Shown here: piece after piece, positions 35,396 to 47,629 of the stretch
How the letters are laid out: every line of letters starts with the position of its first letter
Numbering within the stretch: the first letter of the stretch is position 1
Assembly (NCBI GenBank): GCA_014825775.1
Contig: MVAQ01000004.1
Location: 62,001-126,000, forward strand
Direction: 5' to 3'
DNA: 64,000 bases
Source: Krasilnikovozyma curviuscula
Taxonomy: Eukaryota > Basidiomycota > Tremellomycetes > Cystofilobasidiales > Mrakiaceae
The notes under the pieces: model-generated
What the model saw: only the letters and a program-made list of their open reading frames with translations
Database searches by the model: none
What the model was told of the DNA's origin: nothing
Translations under genes and position numbers: made by a program

Positions 35396-38300
35396 ATGCC
35401 TTCTCTGAAGGCAGGGAAACCCCTCAATAAAGAAGATGAAGCTATTCAGCGAGAGTCAAAAGCCTTCTTGGCTTTCTATCAGACATTCGAGCTGAGCCGT
35501 GAACCAGTTATCCTTTCGGTGAGCAACAGCAGCTCCTTGTCCTTCGCTCGTTGTTCGCTACTGATTGTTATACTTCTCAAACTATTAGGATCTTGAAGAT
35601 GGTGTAGCAATCTGGGAGGTTCTTAACCTTATGTGAGTTCAGACCCACCTTCGTATGGAAGCGGATCCAGGGGTTGACTTATTTATGCTCGCATTTGTTG
35701 CAGCGATCCTTCCAATTTCCCATCTGCACCTACTCCCTCATCAAAATCCTCATCTACATCCACCTGGTTCACTCACTTGGCTACTCTGAAACGACTCCAG
35801 TCCCTCCTCTCATCCGCCTCCTCCTCAACGCTCACATTTCCAGACCCAGCACTGATAGCCCAATCCAAGTCAGCCTCGGCAACTCTCGAATTTCTGAGAA
35901 ATGCCCTCCTAGTGCTTGTCAAAAGTGAGAAGAATGAGGCCGTCATCAAGAGGATCCAAGGACTCGAGGAGGGCAACCAGGAAAGCTTGATGAAGGCGCT
36001 TGAGAAAGTGATGGCCGCTGCTTTACCTCCATCAGTTATTCCTTCTCCAAGAAGACCCGGTGGGCATAATCGTGGGCTGTCCAAGTCAGGTGGTATTGGA
36101 GAGAGGCTGCCCTCAGGTGAACAGGAGTATAAAAGTGCTTACATGACCTTGAAGGCAGAGCTTGATTTAATCAGAGCTGAAGCTGTGAGTCCATGTCTTT
36201 TTTTTTGTTAAAAGTTCTGTTTCTCTTTGAAAATCTAATACGTGGGACTGGTGGTGGTATCCTAGGCTGACCTCAGGTTGGAACGCGACGAGCTCCTTGG
36301 CGCTGCCACTTCAAGCTCACCAATGGCGACCTCTTTATCTTCAGCGTCCAAGAAGTACAACATTGCAACAGCTGAAGATACTACTTCTTTGGTACACGAA
36401 CTGGATAGCTTGAAAGATCAGCTCAGGAAGAGTGAGGATAATCTTGCTGAGACGGAAACAGCGTTAGAGCGACAGACGAGCTTGGTTGAGGACCTGACAC
36501 GAAAGGTAAGTTTGTGTCTGATTTCAGCTCGAGTGACATAATCCCACCAAATTCGTTTCCCTATCTCAGGTCGACGAATTATCGCCTCTTGCCAGCTCCG
36601 CGTCCGGTCTCAAAGACCGTCTCGACGAATTGACACATACCGCTGCACGAGCCCAGAAATCCGAAATCGCACTAGAGAAGATGCGCAAAAAACTTGAAGA
36701 TGCTGCGGAGCTGAAACGTGAGGTTCAGAGGTTGGAAAGGGAAAATGGAGACTTGGTTGACAGGTTCACCAAAGCAGAAGCGGAGGGCAAGAAGAACGGT
36801 GGACTGAAGAGTGTAGTTGAGAGCTATAAAAAGCAAGTAGAAACACTGGAGGAGTCTAGTAAGAAGAAGATATTAGAGATCAATGGTGGGAGACGATTTT
36901 TTTGTGTCTTTTTTTGCGCATGCATCTGACATGTCTGTGTTCTTCTCGACAGAGCTCAAACACTCGCTTGAAGCTGCGACCTCTCAGCTGTCGACATCCA
37001 CAGAGACGCAGCTACATATTTCGGAAGAACTTGAATTGTACCAGGATAGAGTCAAAGAATTGGAGTTGATGTCTGGTAGTGCGTTGAAGAATCCAATCGC
37101 AAACAACAACTCGCGAATGTCGATGGTTGGCGTTGACAATAGTCTTGGAGATGAGGTCAGTGGTGAAAGTAGAACGGAGTAAGTCAAATTCTCTCGTTGT
37201 TTCTTAGTGTTATTCGTTTAATAACATTCTATTTCTTAACTGATTTTTTTTTTAGCCTCAAACTCAAGATTCGCCAACTCGAGTCACAACTTATGTCAAG
37301 GTCTGGCTCCACAAGCTCAGCGACTGAATCTAGGATTATGGTACTGGAAAATCTACTAGAGGATGCTAAGAAGATGAAGGAGAAGTATGAAGCTGACTAC
37401 TTGGAAACATACAGAGGCAACCTCAAGTTGAAGGAAGAGCTCGAGGGGGTCAGCGCTGGGGGAGGAGGAGAGGCAGCCAAAGCACTGCGAATTCAACTTG
37501 ACCAACTCCGAACTTCTCAAGATAATCTACAGAAGAAACTTGTTGAAGCTGAAGTCCAACTAGAATCGACCTCTAAGGAACTTCAAGACTCGAAAATCAC
37601 CTTATCGTTGGTTGACAGAGACCAGGTTGAAATTCTCCAGAACCTCCGAGGCAGCATTACTGCCTCATTAGAAGGTGAGGTTGAGAAGTTGAAGCATATG
37701 GTTAAGGATGCCGAGCTCAAGGATAAGATGCAGATGGAGCAAATTAACAAGCTGTTGATGGACCAAGTGGGAATACAACAAGACGGAATCAGTCAGCGAG
37801 AGAAGATGATTGAGAGGGAGAGAGTGTATGGGTAAGTGATATCTTTTTCTGTTGAGTTTGGGTACTGAAGAAAATTGACATGTATCTGGTGCTGTTCCTG
37901 TTTCAGTGAGATGAAAGCATCTTTGTCTGGCCAAGGCGTCCCGGAAAACATTCAAACTCGTTTAGTTGAGTATCAGTTGGAGAAGGACAAGCTCATTAAG
38001 CAAACGGCGGAACTCAATAGTCAACTTCAGAAGGCTCGTCGAGTAAGTTCAATCCTCCTCTCTGTCCTTGATCACTATGCTAATTTGTCCACTCGCCCCT
38101 TCAGTTCATCAAAGATCAAGATAAAATCTTCAAAGAACAAATCAAGACCAATCCTGGGTCTACGTCCACTTTCGGAGAAGCTGAAGCCAGCTACAAGTCT
38201 ACGATTGATGGCCTGAAAGAGGAGCTGAGGATACAAAAGGTGAGCTCTGATCTCTTCCTCTTGCTGCTGGGCGAGAAGGTGATTGAAGTAATGTGAATTA

Positions 38301-38554
38301 TTATAATACTAGCGCTTGTCTAAGGAAGCCGAAGGACGCTATAGACTTGAACATCAAGCCATGCTCGGCGCAATCAGCGAACTAGGCAAGAGGTTTCAGT
38401 CTGGTCACACCTCGAAGATGCAGCCTCAGGGAATGAGTTGGCTGGCACAACAGCGGATGATGAGCCCTGGTTTGGTAGGTTTGATCCAGATTGTGATACC
38501 CCACTTCATACTCATTACTGACACTCGCTCCACTTATTTTGATAGCGCCGTTGA
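35396..38554 (+). CDS. HOOK-family coiled-coil protein (dynein/endosome adaptor)
   Basis: Starts MPSLKAGKPLNKEDEAIQRE. An N-terminal HOOK (calponin-homology-like) domain spans roughly residues 20-130: FLAFYQTFELSREPVILSDL, GVAIWEVLNLIDPSNFP, HLATLKRLQSLLS. Most of the rest is coiled coil (LERDELLGA; KREVQRLERENGDLVDRF; LKIRQLESQLM; LEGEVEKLKHMVKDAELKDK), as in HOOK proteins, which tie early endosomes to dynein. The last coding exon adds only two Arg codons before TGA at 38552-38554 after a GTAGGT donor. The preceding MSWLAQQRMMSPGL is the likely end of the main chain. About ten introns. The chosen start is the first ATG in frame. Confidence 0.83.
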
Positions 38555-38623
38555 TTTTTGAACGAATTTTTCTCACTTCCATGTTAACTCAGACTATTTA
38601 TTGATACCTTGGCTTCCACAAGC

Positions 38624-38632
38624 ATATATATA
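38624..38632 (+). promoter_or_regulatory. Possible TATA element of TRP5
   Basis: ATATATATA lies about 105 bp before the TRP5 ATG, just past the end of the HOOK gene. Position and sequence fit a TATA box; no experimental support. Confidence 0.35.
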
Positions 38633-38735
38633 CCGACTTTATCACACTCTGCATCCTCAATTTTATCGTTGATGTGGCGGCGCAAGTAGTATTGCCTGGA
38701 CGAGAAAAAAGCCGTTTTGACCCTCACAACTCAAC

Positions 38736-41700
38736 ATGGCTGCCCACCTTAAACAGACTTTCCTCGCTAAGAAGGAGAAGGTACGTTCCAGGCTTTCCCG
38801 TCTAGCAGCAGAGGTTCATTTGAGATTTTGTACAGAACGAACCTGTCTTCGTGACATTCTTGACCGCAGGGTACCCTACCGCTGATGCCACTGTCTCACT
38901 CATGCTTGCTATGCAAGCTGGTGGTGCTGATGTCATTGAGTTAGGAGTTCCCTTCAGTGATCCGATCGCTGACGGTGCAGTTATCCAAGCTGCCAATACC
39001 GTGAGTTCATTTTGAGCATTTACCAGCCTGTGCGAATATTCTGCTCTGCTGACGCTATCGGCTGGCCATGTTGATCCTAGGTCGCTATCGAGAACAAGAT
39101 TGACTATAGCACTTGTCTGTCACAAGTGAAGAGTGCTCGATCGCAAGGTTTGACCGTTCCAGTCATTCTCATGGGTCAGTCTACCCCAGTCCGCTCCACT
39201 TCGTCGCCCTTCATCTGTTGACATTTGCTAATCTTTACTGAATTCGTTGTACATCTAATTTATGTTCTCCGTAGGCTACTACAACCCTCTTTTGTCGTTC
39301 GGTGAAGAGAAAGCGGTAGCCGCTGCTAGAGAAGCTGGCGCCAACGGTTTCATCGTGGTGGATCTGCCTCCAGAGGAGGCTGTCAAGTTTAGAGGAATTT
39401 GCACAGCCGAAGGGTAAGCTGGCTTCTTCATGTCTTTACTCTTCTTTTACGTCTTGGCGAAATACTTACGAGAGCTTTATTTCCATTGCTTGTCGTTGCT
39501 TACATTCAGTCTCTCTTATGTCCCACTGATTGCTCCATCAACTAGCGATGCTCGAATTCAGTTCCTTGCATCTATTGCTGATTCGTTTATGTATGTCGTT
39601 AGCAAGGTAAGAATTTGTGGTTTCGTTGTTGTTCCTCCGTCTAGTTTGTTGACTTTTGCCGGACTTTCAAGATGGGAACCACTGGATCTTCTGCCAACGT
39701 CGCCGTTTCAGACTCTTTGCCAGCATTTGTCAAGAAGATTCGTTCTTTCACAAATGGTAAGTAGCAATGCTATGACCACACATCTACCAAGCACTCACCC
39801 GCTAGCACTACAGTTCCGATCGCTGTTGGATTTGGAGTAGCTACCCGTCAGCAATTCGACTACGTTTCCAACTCTGGATCAGATGGAGTTGTTATTGGAA
39901 GCAAGGTGATCAATGTCATCACTGATGCCCCTGGAGGAACTGCCGGTAAAGCTAAGGCCGTCGAGGAGTACTGCAGGGAAGTTTGCACTCCGGCCGCTGG
40001 AGCTGTCAGAACTTCTTTCAAGGCTCAAGAAATTGTCACCGGATATGAAGCACCAGAGATTGTTGTTAAGGACAATGATATTCCAAACAGATTTGGTGAA
40101 TTCGGAGGTGCCTACGTGCCTGAGTCTTTGGTAGACTGCCTTCGGGAGCTGGAGGAAGGGCACAAGGCTGCCAGTGCGGATCCAGAGTTCTGGAAAGAGT
40201 TCCAGGGATTGTACGGCTACATCAACAGACCAAGTCAATTGTACTTTGCTGAGCGTTTGACCGAGCATGCTGGTGGGGCTAGAATCTGGTTGAAGTGAGT
40301 CTGCGCCTTGCCTTGGTCTTTTGGGCCAATGCATGATTAACCCGTCTTGTTTTCCGACCTAAAGGCGAGAAGACTTGAACCATACTGGATCCCACAAGAT
40401 CAACAATGCTCTTGGACAAGTAAGGACTTGCTCTTCGTTTCTTGATCATCTCAGATATTTTTAAACCTTTCCCGCCTGTCTAGATTCTGTTGGCACGTCG
40501 TTTGGGGAAAACCAGAATTATTGCTGAGACTGGAGCTGGTCAACATGGTGTCGCTACAGCTACTGCTTGCGCCAAGTTTGGTATGCAATGTGATGTTTAC
40601 ATGGGTGCTGAGGATGTGAGAAGACAAGCGCTGAATGTCTTTAGAATGAAGATGCTGGGTGCGAACGTGAGTAAACTTCATTACGTAATATATGTTTGGT
40701 TGGATCTACTAACTTCTGCTCTGCTTCTTTGTGACACAGGTTGTTCCTGTTACCTCTGGATCTCAAACACTGAAAGACGCTATCAATGAAGGTGTGTCTG
40801 GGTCTTACTTTGCTGATATTGTTGTTGATATTGTTTTCATTGTTCTAACAAATGATTCTCTGTTCCCAGCTATGAGAAACTGGGTCACTGAGCTCTCCAC
40901 AGTACGTCCTTGCCCTCCGCACCTCTGTCCCGCAGATGAAACTGACCTTCCCTGATACCACACCACCTCTTTAGACCCATTACTGTGTCGGTTCAGCTAT
41001 AGGGCCGCATCCTTTCCCTACTATCGTCAGAGACTACCAGCGAGTAATCGGCCAGGAGATTAAGATGCAGCTCCAGGAGAAGAGAGGCAAGCTACCGGAC
41101 GCTGTCGTCGCTTGCGTAGGTGGCGGTTCCAACGCTATCGGAACTTTCTACGACTTCATCAACGACAAAACTGTTCGTTTGATTGGTATTGAAGCTGGTG
41201 GTGACGGTAAGTCTTCTAACTTGGCCGCGTTTGTGCGGTGTTTGTTGTGTTTTCTCAACTTTTTCCCTTTTAGGTGTCGAATCATCGAGACACTCAGCTA
41301 CTCTGACTCTCGGAAAGCCAGGTGTTTTACATGGTGTCAAGACCTACTTGTTGCAGACCGAAGATGGTCAAATTATTGAAACTCATTCGATCTCCCCAGG
41401 TTAGTTTTCTTCCGCCATTCCCCTTTTGCGATGCATGTCCTGACTCAAGTATTGAATCTTATCTCATAGGTTTGGATTACCCTGGTGTCGGACCAGAGCA
41501 TTCATTCCTAAAGGACGCTCAGCGAGCTGAATACTCAGTTGCTGATGACGAGCAGGCACTAAGAGGCTTCCGTTTGTGTACTCAGTTAGAAGGTGTCATT
41601 CCAGGTACGCAATTATTTTCTGGGATCTGCTCGGAGCCTTTTCCTGATTTCGTTTTTTAAATTGCAGCTCTTGAGAGCGCTCACGCTATCTGGGGAGGTA

Positions 41701-41909
41701 TCGAGCTTGCTAAGACTATGTCTAAAGATCAAGATGTTGTTATCGTGAGTAACTTGTGACTTGCTTGGTATCTCTCTCTAAATAAGTGGTTGCTGATGCC
41801 TGTTTAATAGTGCTGCTCTGGACGTGGTGACAAGGACGTGGAGGAATTGTACAACGTCCTGCCTAAGTGGGCAGACAAGCTTGATTGGCACATTAGAGAT
41901 AAGGCATAG
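38736..41909 (+). CDS. TRP5: Bifunctional tryptophan synthase (alpha-beta fusion)
   Basis: Alpha domain: [20 protein letters not shown] (catalytic Glu region), [20 protein letters not shown] (catalytic Asp), [50 protein letters not shown] and [16 protein letters not shown] linker leads to the beta domain at [20 protein letters not shown]. There, [18 protein letters not shown] holds the PLP lysine, with [63 protein letters not shown] and [13 protein letters not shown]. It makes L-tryptophan from indole-glycerol phosphate and serine, channelling indole between sites. All key motifs are intact. Start ATG 38736 ([15 protein letters not shown]), stop TAG at 41907-41909. About 14 exons; fusion is normal for fungi. 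Confidence 0.95.
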
Positions 41910-42250
41910 GCTGGATTTGTCTAGTGGAAACTGTATAGCATTGATTCAGCTCGTCTTGTTACGAGCAAAGCTTTCAACTCGGCCCCTTCTGGCGGTCTAG
42001 TTGCGCCAGAGCCAGAGCGCTACCGACCTATTTTTTTCACCATACATTTTCTTCTCATTTGCTAGAGCACAGTCTTCCAATACGATTTCACAACACCAGG
42101 TACCTTTCCGCTGTGGTGGAAGTCGTGGAAACACGGATGTGTACCTCAAAAGGCAAATTATCAGTGATCCGCTCTACCGAGACATTCCGATTGTTGTGGC
42201 TTCGACTCAAAAATCTGAGAGGATGTCTAACCTACGCTTATCCTAGACAT

Positions 42251-42260
42251 TTATATAAAA
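42251..42260 (+). promoter_or_regulatory. TATA box upstream of expansin-like gene
   Basis: TTATATAAAA 85 bp before the ATG, followed by a CT-rich leader (about 42285-42340) typical of highly expressed basidiomycete genes. Confidence 0.5.
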
Positions 42261-42344
42261 GATGCAGATAAAATTAAATCCTGCATCTTTTCCCCCCAAG
42301 CTTCTTACTTCTTCAACTTCCTCCCCCCGTTTCCAATATTGAAG

Positions 42345-44028
42345 ATGTATGTCAAAGCAAGCACCTCTTTACTCGTTCTCTTGGCACTGAGCAGCTCTGC
42401 TCAGGCCGGAAAGTCTTCTGGAAAGAAGCGTCTCAACAACGATGATGGTGAGTTCGTCGCTTCGTGTGCTGAAGCTTTGGAGGTTGGGACGAGGCTGACA
42501 ACTAGTTTCTCCCATCTCGATCCCCTCAAGCCATTCATCGCAGAGCTCATCACCAAGATATTGCTAAAAGAGGCGCGTCCACTCACGACTCGAATCAAGC
42601 AGTAGTTGTTGGTGTTCCTCTTCATAAGAATAACTCGTCATCAGTAGCAGTTCCCTCTGCGTCTGCTGTTCAATCGCACGCCGCTCCCATCAAATCCGGT
42701 TCTCTCAAAGGCTCTTCGGCTTCAGGAGCTTCCGGTAAAGAATCAACTCCATCCGATATCTCTAATGGTAAGCCAGCGAAGGCTCAACAATCCTATGCCA
42801 AAGTTTCATCTAGACTCGCTTCGGCCTCTGCTGCCGCAACCTCATCAGCCATTCGCGCTCATCTTTCAGCAGTCCAATCCAGCAAAGGTGCAATTCCAAC
42901 CAGTCGCCCTTCTTCTACTGTTGATGACAAGAAGAAGAACAAGAACAAAGATACCGACGCCAGCGACAACGACGATAAGAAGGGCAAAAAAAAAGTCAAG
43001 GCTTCCTCCTCTTCGGCTGCCAAGAAACCAAAGGAGACCCAGATAGTTGACGACGACCTTGATGAGCGCTCAGAAGACGATTTCGAGGAGAGATCCGAGA
43101 ATGAGTTTGAGGAGCGCGCAGAGTTTGAGATGGAGGAGCGCTCGGAGAACGAGTTGGACCAACGCTCCTACAGCGATCAAGTAAAGAGAGATAACCCTAG
43201 GGGTGCTGGTACCATCGCTGCTGGTGGGAAGATCACTCAAGCCGCCTACAAGGCGACCGCAACCCACACCTCAGCAGCTGCTACTGGTACTCAAGCGGCC
43301 CAGGAAACCGGTGGCTATGCTACATGTGAGTGGCAGTTTCCTTGTATCTAGAATTGTATGACTGAATTCGGTTTACTGTGTCTAGACTTCTACCAAGGTA
43401 AGATCGACATGGGCTACAATTGACACCTTTGACCGCAAGTTCTGACTGCTCTTCCTTTATTTGCTTATTATGATTTGATAACAGGTGGTGTTGCAGGTGC
43501 CTGTGGAGTAGTTCATCCAGACTCAGCTTTGATTGCAGCTATTCCAGGCCACTGGTGAGTTTCGTAGTTTCGTTGCTTCGAGGCTCCTGCTCACTTTGCT
43601 CATCTTATCTCAAAGGTACGGCGACTTCTCATCTCAAGTAAGTTTCCTGAGATTCTATTTCCTTCTGCTATCAGCTACTGAGAGAGTATTTTCGTAGTCC
43701 AAATACTGCAATAAGGAGATCAAGATCACAGCGCCTTCGACAGGAAAATCTGTCACTGTCACCGTCGCCGACGCTGTGAGTTTCTCTTGACATGCGTACC
43801 ACTTTCTAGAATGCTAAGACGCTTTGAACTCTCAGTGCCCCTCTTGTCAAAACGACAACTCCATCGATCTTTCACTCGGTATGAGCACGCAGCGTTTCTT
43901 ATGCCACACGGCCAACGCTGACACGCGTTCCCTTCCTTTCAAACCATGTAGGGGCAATGGCAATCCTGGCTGGATCTACAGATTACACTCAGGAAGGTCA
44001 ATATGCGATCCAATGGAGTTGGGTGTGA
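42345..44028 (+). CDS. Secreted expansin-like (RlpA/DPBB) protein with acidic repeats
   Basis: Signal peptide MYVKASTSLLVLLALSSSAQ then AGKSSGKKR. After the first intron come a possible Kex2 site (IAKR) and a Ser/Ala-rich stretch. A Lys/Asp-rich block with KKKNKNKD follows, five 8-residue acidic repeats, and QVKR before DNPRGAGTIAAGG. The C-terminal part is a double-psi beta-barrel: YFYQGGVAGACGVVHPDSAL, IPGHWYGDFSSQSKYCNKEI, VTVTVADACPSCQNDNSIDL and a final exon AMAILAGSTDYTQEGQYAIQ. The HPDSALIAAIP and DACPSC motifs match expansin/barwin-like fungal wall proteins; no glycosidase function is implied. One exon has only 12 nt (43386-43397 or so) and another 22 nt. Stop TGA at 44026-44028. Confidence 0.78.
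43058..43177 (+). repeat. Five tandem 24-bp coding repeats
   Basis: Five consecutive 24-bp units, in frame, coding [LFM]-[DE]-[EQ]-R-[SA]-x-x-[DE]. The units differ at synonymous and some non-synonymous sites, so this is an aged or selected array and not a recent slippage product. It ends four codons before a Lys-Arg pair (43184-43189). Confidence 0.9.
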
Positions 44029-44581
44029 TTGCCGTTGTTGTTCCAGGCTTTGGGCCTCCGCTCTTCTTTGCTTTCTCATTTTGTAGTGTTTTCTTTCCCA
44101 TGTACATGCACACAGGTAGCTCTCTTGTTTCTAGTTACCATTGTACAATCGCATTGTTTTTTTGGTGGCTGCATCATACGAGCTGAGCTGTAGTTTGCGG
44201 CCTGTCTGTCGACCCACCACTTTCTGGTTCCTGATCGGATTGAAACCCTCCTTGCAATAGGGCCCAGTTCTAACTTGAACTGATAGCTGCGGACGGGCAC
44301 AGAGTCTTCCCAGCTTGGACAGAATAGACCTGCTCGCATCGGGCCTTGTGTGTCAAGGGCCATAAAAGCACAGCTCGGAAGTACGTCCGGTCAGCTGCAG
44401 ACCTTCGAGACTCCAGGATATCAAGACGGCTGAGAGAATTTATAACGACTGAGGTGTGTTTGGTATTTCCCTTCAGCTAGTCTCGAGAACTGAGAATTGG
44501 CTTTACAAACCGTCGCCAAAGAACTCTGCTTTTCTTCTTAATTTGGACTACCTCGCTCCGGGTCTCTGACTATCAGGAAAC
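44029..44581. other. Intergenic region
   Basis: About 550 bp between two plus-strand genes. Frames on either strand look random. No tRNA-type boxes seen. Confidence 0.4.
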
Positions 44582-47500
44582 ATGCTTTCAGCAGCAACTC
44601 AGCTTCTATCATCAGCCGTAGCAGTTTCCTTCCAGTCTCACTACACTCTTTCGACTGGTACTTCCTACAACAGCGGTCTCTGGAAGGTAACTCGAGCTGT
44701 GCACAAAACAACCAAAAAAGAGGTGTCGATATGGGTTTTTGAGAAGAAGAATTTCGATGGTATTCGAGTCAATAGTGGAAAAGAACGGGTGTTAGAAGTT
44801 CTCAAGAAAGAGGTGAGTCTCTCCAGCTAGCATGTGCATAGAGAATGTGTGATCTCCTCGACTGATATTGTCAACCGTATATTTTCCTCAGGCTCAATCT
44901 CTATCCCGTCTACGGCATCCTAGTCTCTTGGAAGTTGTTGAACCCTTGGCTGAAAGTCGTTCTGAACTGTCATTTGCGACTGAACCTCTGCAATCTGCGC
45001 TTTCAACAGCCATCAGCTCTGGAAGGAAAGGTGAAGAATTGGACGAAGTGGAAATCCAGAAAGGAACGATACAAGTTGCCAAGGGGCTAGAATTCTTGCA
45101 CAATCAAGGTGAGCTGGGTTATTGTCGCTGTCTCGCAGCCGCTGCTGAATCAATCACCTTCACTTTACCTTCAGCTAAAATCATTCACGGAAACCTGACA
45201 CCTGAGAACATTCAAGTCAACATTAAGGGAGATTGGAAAGTGAGCTGGATTTTTCTGCCAGCTGCAGCTCTTATTGTCCTCACCAACTTTGTTTCCTACT
45301 GTAGATCTCTGGCCTTGGTCTTCAGATACCTCTTACGGACTCGGAAGGTGCTCCTCCGCGTTGGGTTTTCCCGGAATATTCCAATTCTATTCCTTCAGCC
45401 GTTCAGATTAGCTTTGACTATCTCGCGCCTGAATACGCTCTCTCAGAAGTCGTGTCGCCCTCCCAAGACTTATACTCTCTCGGATGTATCCTCTACGCCG
45501 TGCACTCCGGTGGAAGGCCTCCTTACAGAAATCACAACTCTCTTAATACACTTCGAAGGAATGTGGAAGATAAGCTGGCAAGAGGAGAATGGGGGGAAAC
45601 GACGGATCGCAACAAGCTTGGTAGTGAACTGAAAGACCTACTCAGCAAACTGCTCACCACAACTTCTCACTCAAGGTTAACCGCAGCTCAACTACCTCAA
45701 TCTCCTTTCTTCTCAAATCTTGCCATTTCAACACTCATTTTCCTTGACAGATCCAACTTCTCGGAGCGAGCAAAGGAAGAAAAAGCCAGTTTCTTGAGAG
45801 GACTAGTCAAGGTTCTGGGAGGATTCAGCGATCGCTTGAGAAAGGTCAAGATTCTGCCAAGGTAAAATCCCATTCATTCTGCTCTCATCCAACTTTCAGT
45901 GCTAATTATCTCATGTATAGCTTGTTGGAAGAGCTCAAGGACCCTTGGTTGATTCCTTTCCTTCTCCCAGCCATTTTTGAGATCGCCAAGACTCAGAATA
46001 AGGAAGAGTTCAAAGTTGTCTTAGATGGTATTCAGGGTCTGTTCGTGCTGAAGGAGCCGATGCAGAACATGTTGAGTGAGCATCTTTTTAACATTGTCCG
46101 ACGCTTCCACTACTCCTGCTAATCATATTTTTTTTTTTTTTCACACAGCTCTGATGGACTCAATACCACTTTTTATTGAGAAGACGTCCCCATCGACGTT
46201 CAGAGAATCCATAATGCCGCTCATCTACAACTCGATGGAATCGGAGCACGTTGAGGTTCAACTCAAGGCACTGGAAGTCATTCGGACTTCTGGGCTGATT
46301 GAAGTCCTGGATGTTGGAACAACTCAAGAGATCGTGTTCGTCCGAGTCGCTATCCTGTTCTCAAAAACCACATCACTGCCTATTAAAGTCAAAACGCTCG
46401 AAACCTTCTTGACCCTCATCTCGTCACTCGACTCCACCACATTGACGCAACGGCTTGTTCCACTGCTATCTAAGATCAAAACCAAAGAGCCTTCGGTTAT
46501 GATGGCAACCCTTGATGTTCAGGAAGCTATGTCAGCAAAGATTGGTCGAGAGGCCGCAGCGGGTTTGGTTTTGCCTCAGCTCTGGGCGATGTCGATGGGC
46601 CCTCTACTCAATTTGTCCGAAGTGAGCTCTCGCTTCACCTGCTGATGCACCTACCGAGAACTGTTCGCTGATTCCCATCTTCCGACTTGTCTGTGTCAGT
46701 TCGAGAGGTTTATGGTCGTCATTAAGAAGATCTCCAACAGAGTTGAGCAAGAACACTCCCAACATCTGAGGGAAAACCACCGAATCCAGTCGGCAGTACC
46801 ATCCGGTAATGCTGGATCTGGAGTAGGAGGTGTGAATGCCGCAGAAGTGGACTTCGAATCTTTGGTGAAAGGGAACGGCGTGGCTCAGAATCCATTCGGT
46901 AGCAACGGCCAAGTGGTTGTAAATCCATTTGTTTCCAATGGCCCGTCATCAAAACCTGTGGATCCCTGGGGTGACGATGACTGGGGAGCAGCTGCCTCGA
47001 TACCGACAACCTCAACACCTCAACCAATGTTTGTCTCCTCTCCTCCAATCTCACCTGCGCCTACACCGTTGTTTCAATCAAACAATGCTCCTTCGCGGCC
47101 GAACATGCAGCACAATTTGTCAACAACATCTACCACATCCCGAGCTCACACACCTAGTCGCCTAGGTGCAACCCCCATCGCGCCATCTAAGTTCAACCCG
47201 AGCATTTTCCCACCAGACCCACCACCTGGCTCGGTACTGTTCGAACCCATTAAGCCTACTCTGGTCTCTCCACCAAAACTTCCCTCGTTCTATGCCCCCA
47301 CGCCTCCAGCAGCACCTCAACAACGCCCCAGCTTCTCAGCCATCCCTCCTCCGCCGTCGGCAGGATCTAAGGGCCCCGCTGCACCAAATTACAACATTCC
47401 TCCCATAACAGCGCCGATCATGTCGCCCACCTACGGCAACAACTCTTTCAGCAGCGTTAACAGCAACTCGTTTGTCAGTTCAGCGCCGCCTCCGCCAACG

Positions 47501-47629
47501 GCGATTTCCCCTCCGGGCTGGCAGAGCGGGTCCGTCATGCAGCCGATGAAGCTGTCTTCGTCTGGTGGTGTGGGAAACAAGGGATCCAAGGGTAATATCG
47601 AGGTAAATGAGTTTGATCCGTTCGCCTGA
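44582..47629 (+). CDS. SCYL2-type pseudokinase (clathrin/endosomal trafficking)
   Basis: N-terminal kinase-like fold: LWKVTRAVHKTTKKEVSIWV, KKEAQSLSRLRHPSLLEVVE, IIHGNLTPENIQVN, SFDYLAPEYALSE and SLGCILYAVHSGGRPPY. The HRD motif is HGN and the DFG position reads SGLG, so catalytic Asp residues are missing and the protein should be inactive. HEAT-like repeats follow (LKDPWLIPFLLPAIFEIA; VQLKALEVIRTSGLIEVLD; VPLLSKIKTKEPSVM). The C-terminal tail is Pro-rich with two NPF motifs (AQNPFGSNG, VNPFVSNG), DPWGDDDW and a terminal FDPFA. These are typical EH-domain and clathrin-adaptor binding signals. SCYL2/CVAK104 binds clathrin and acts in endosome-Golgi traffic. One intron carries a long T run near 46127-46141. 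Confidence 0.86.

Noticed and set aside
46127..46141. Long T run
   Set aside because: Sits directly before a cacacag acceptor in an SCYL2 intron; a polypyrimidine tract, not a terminator.
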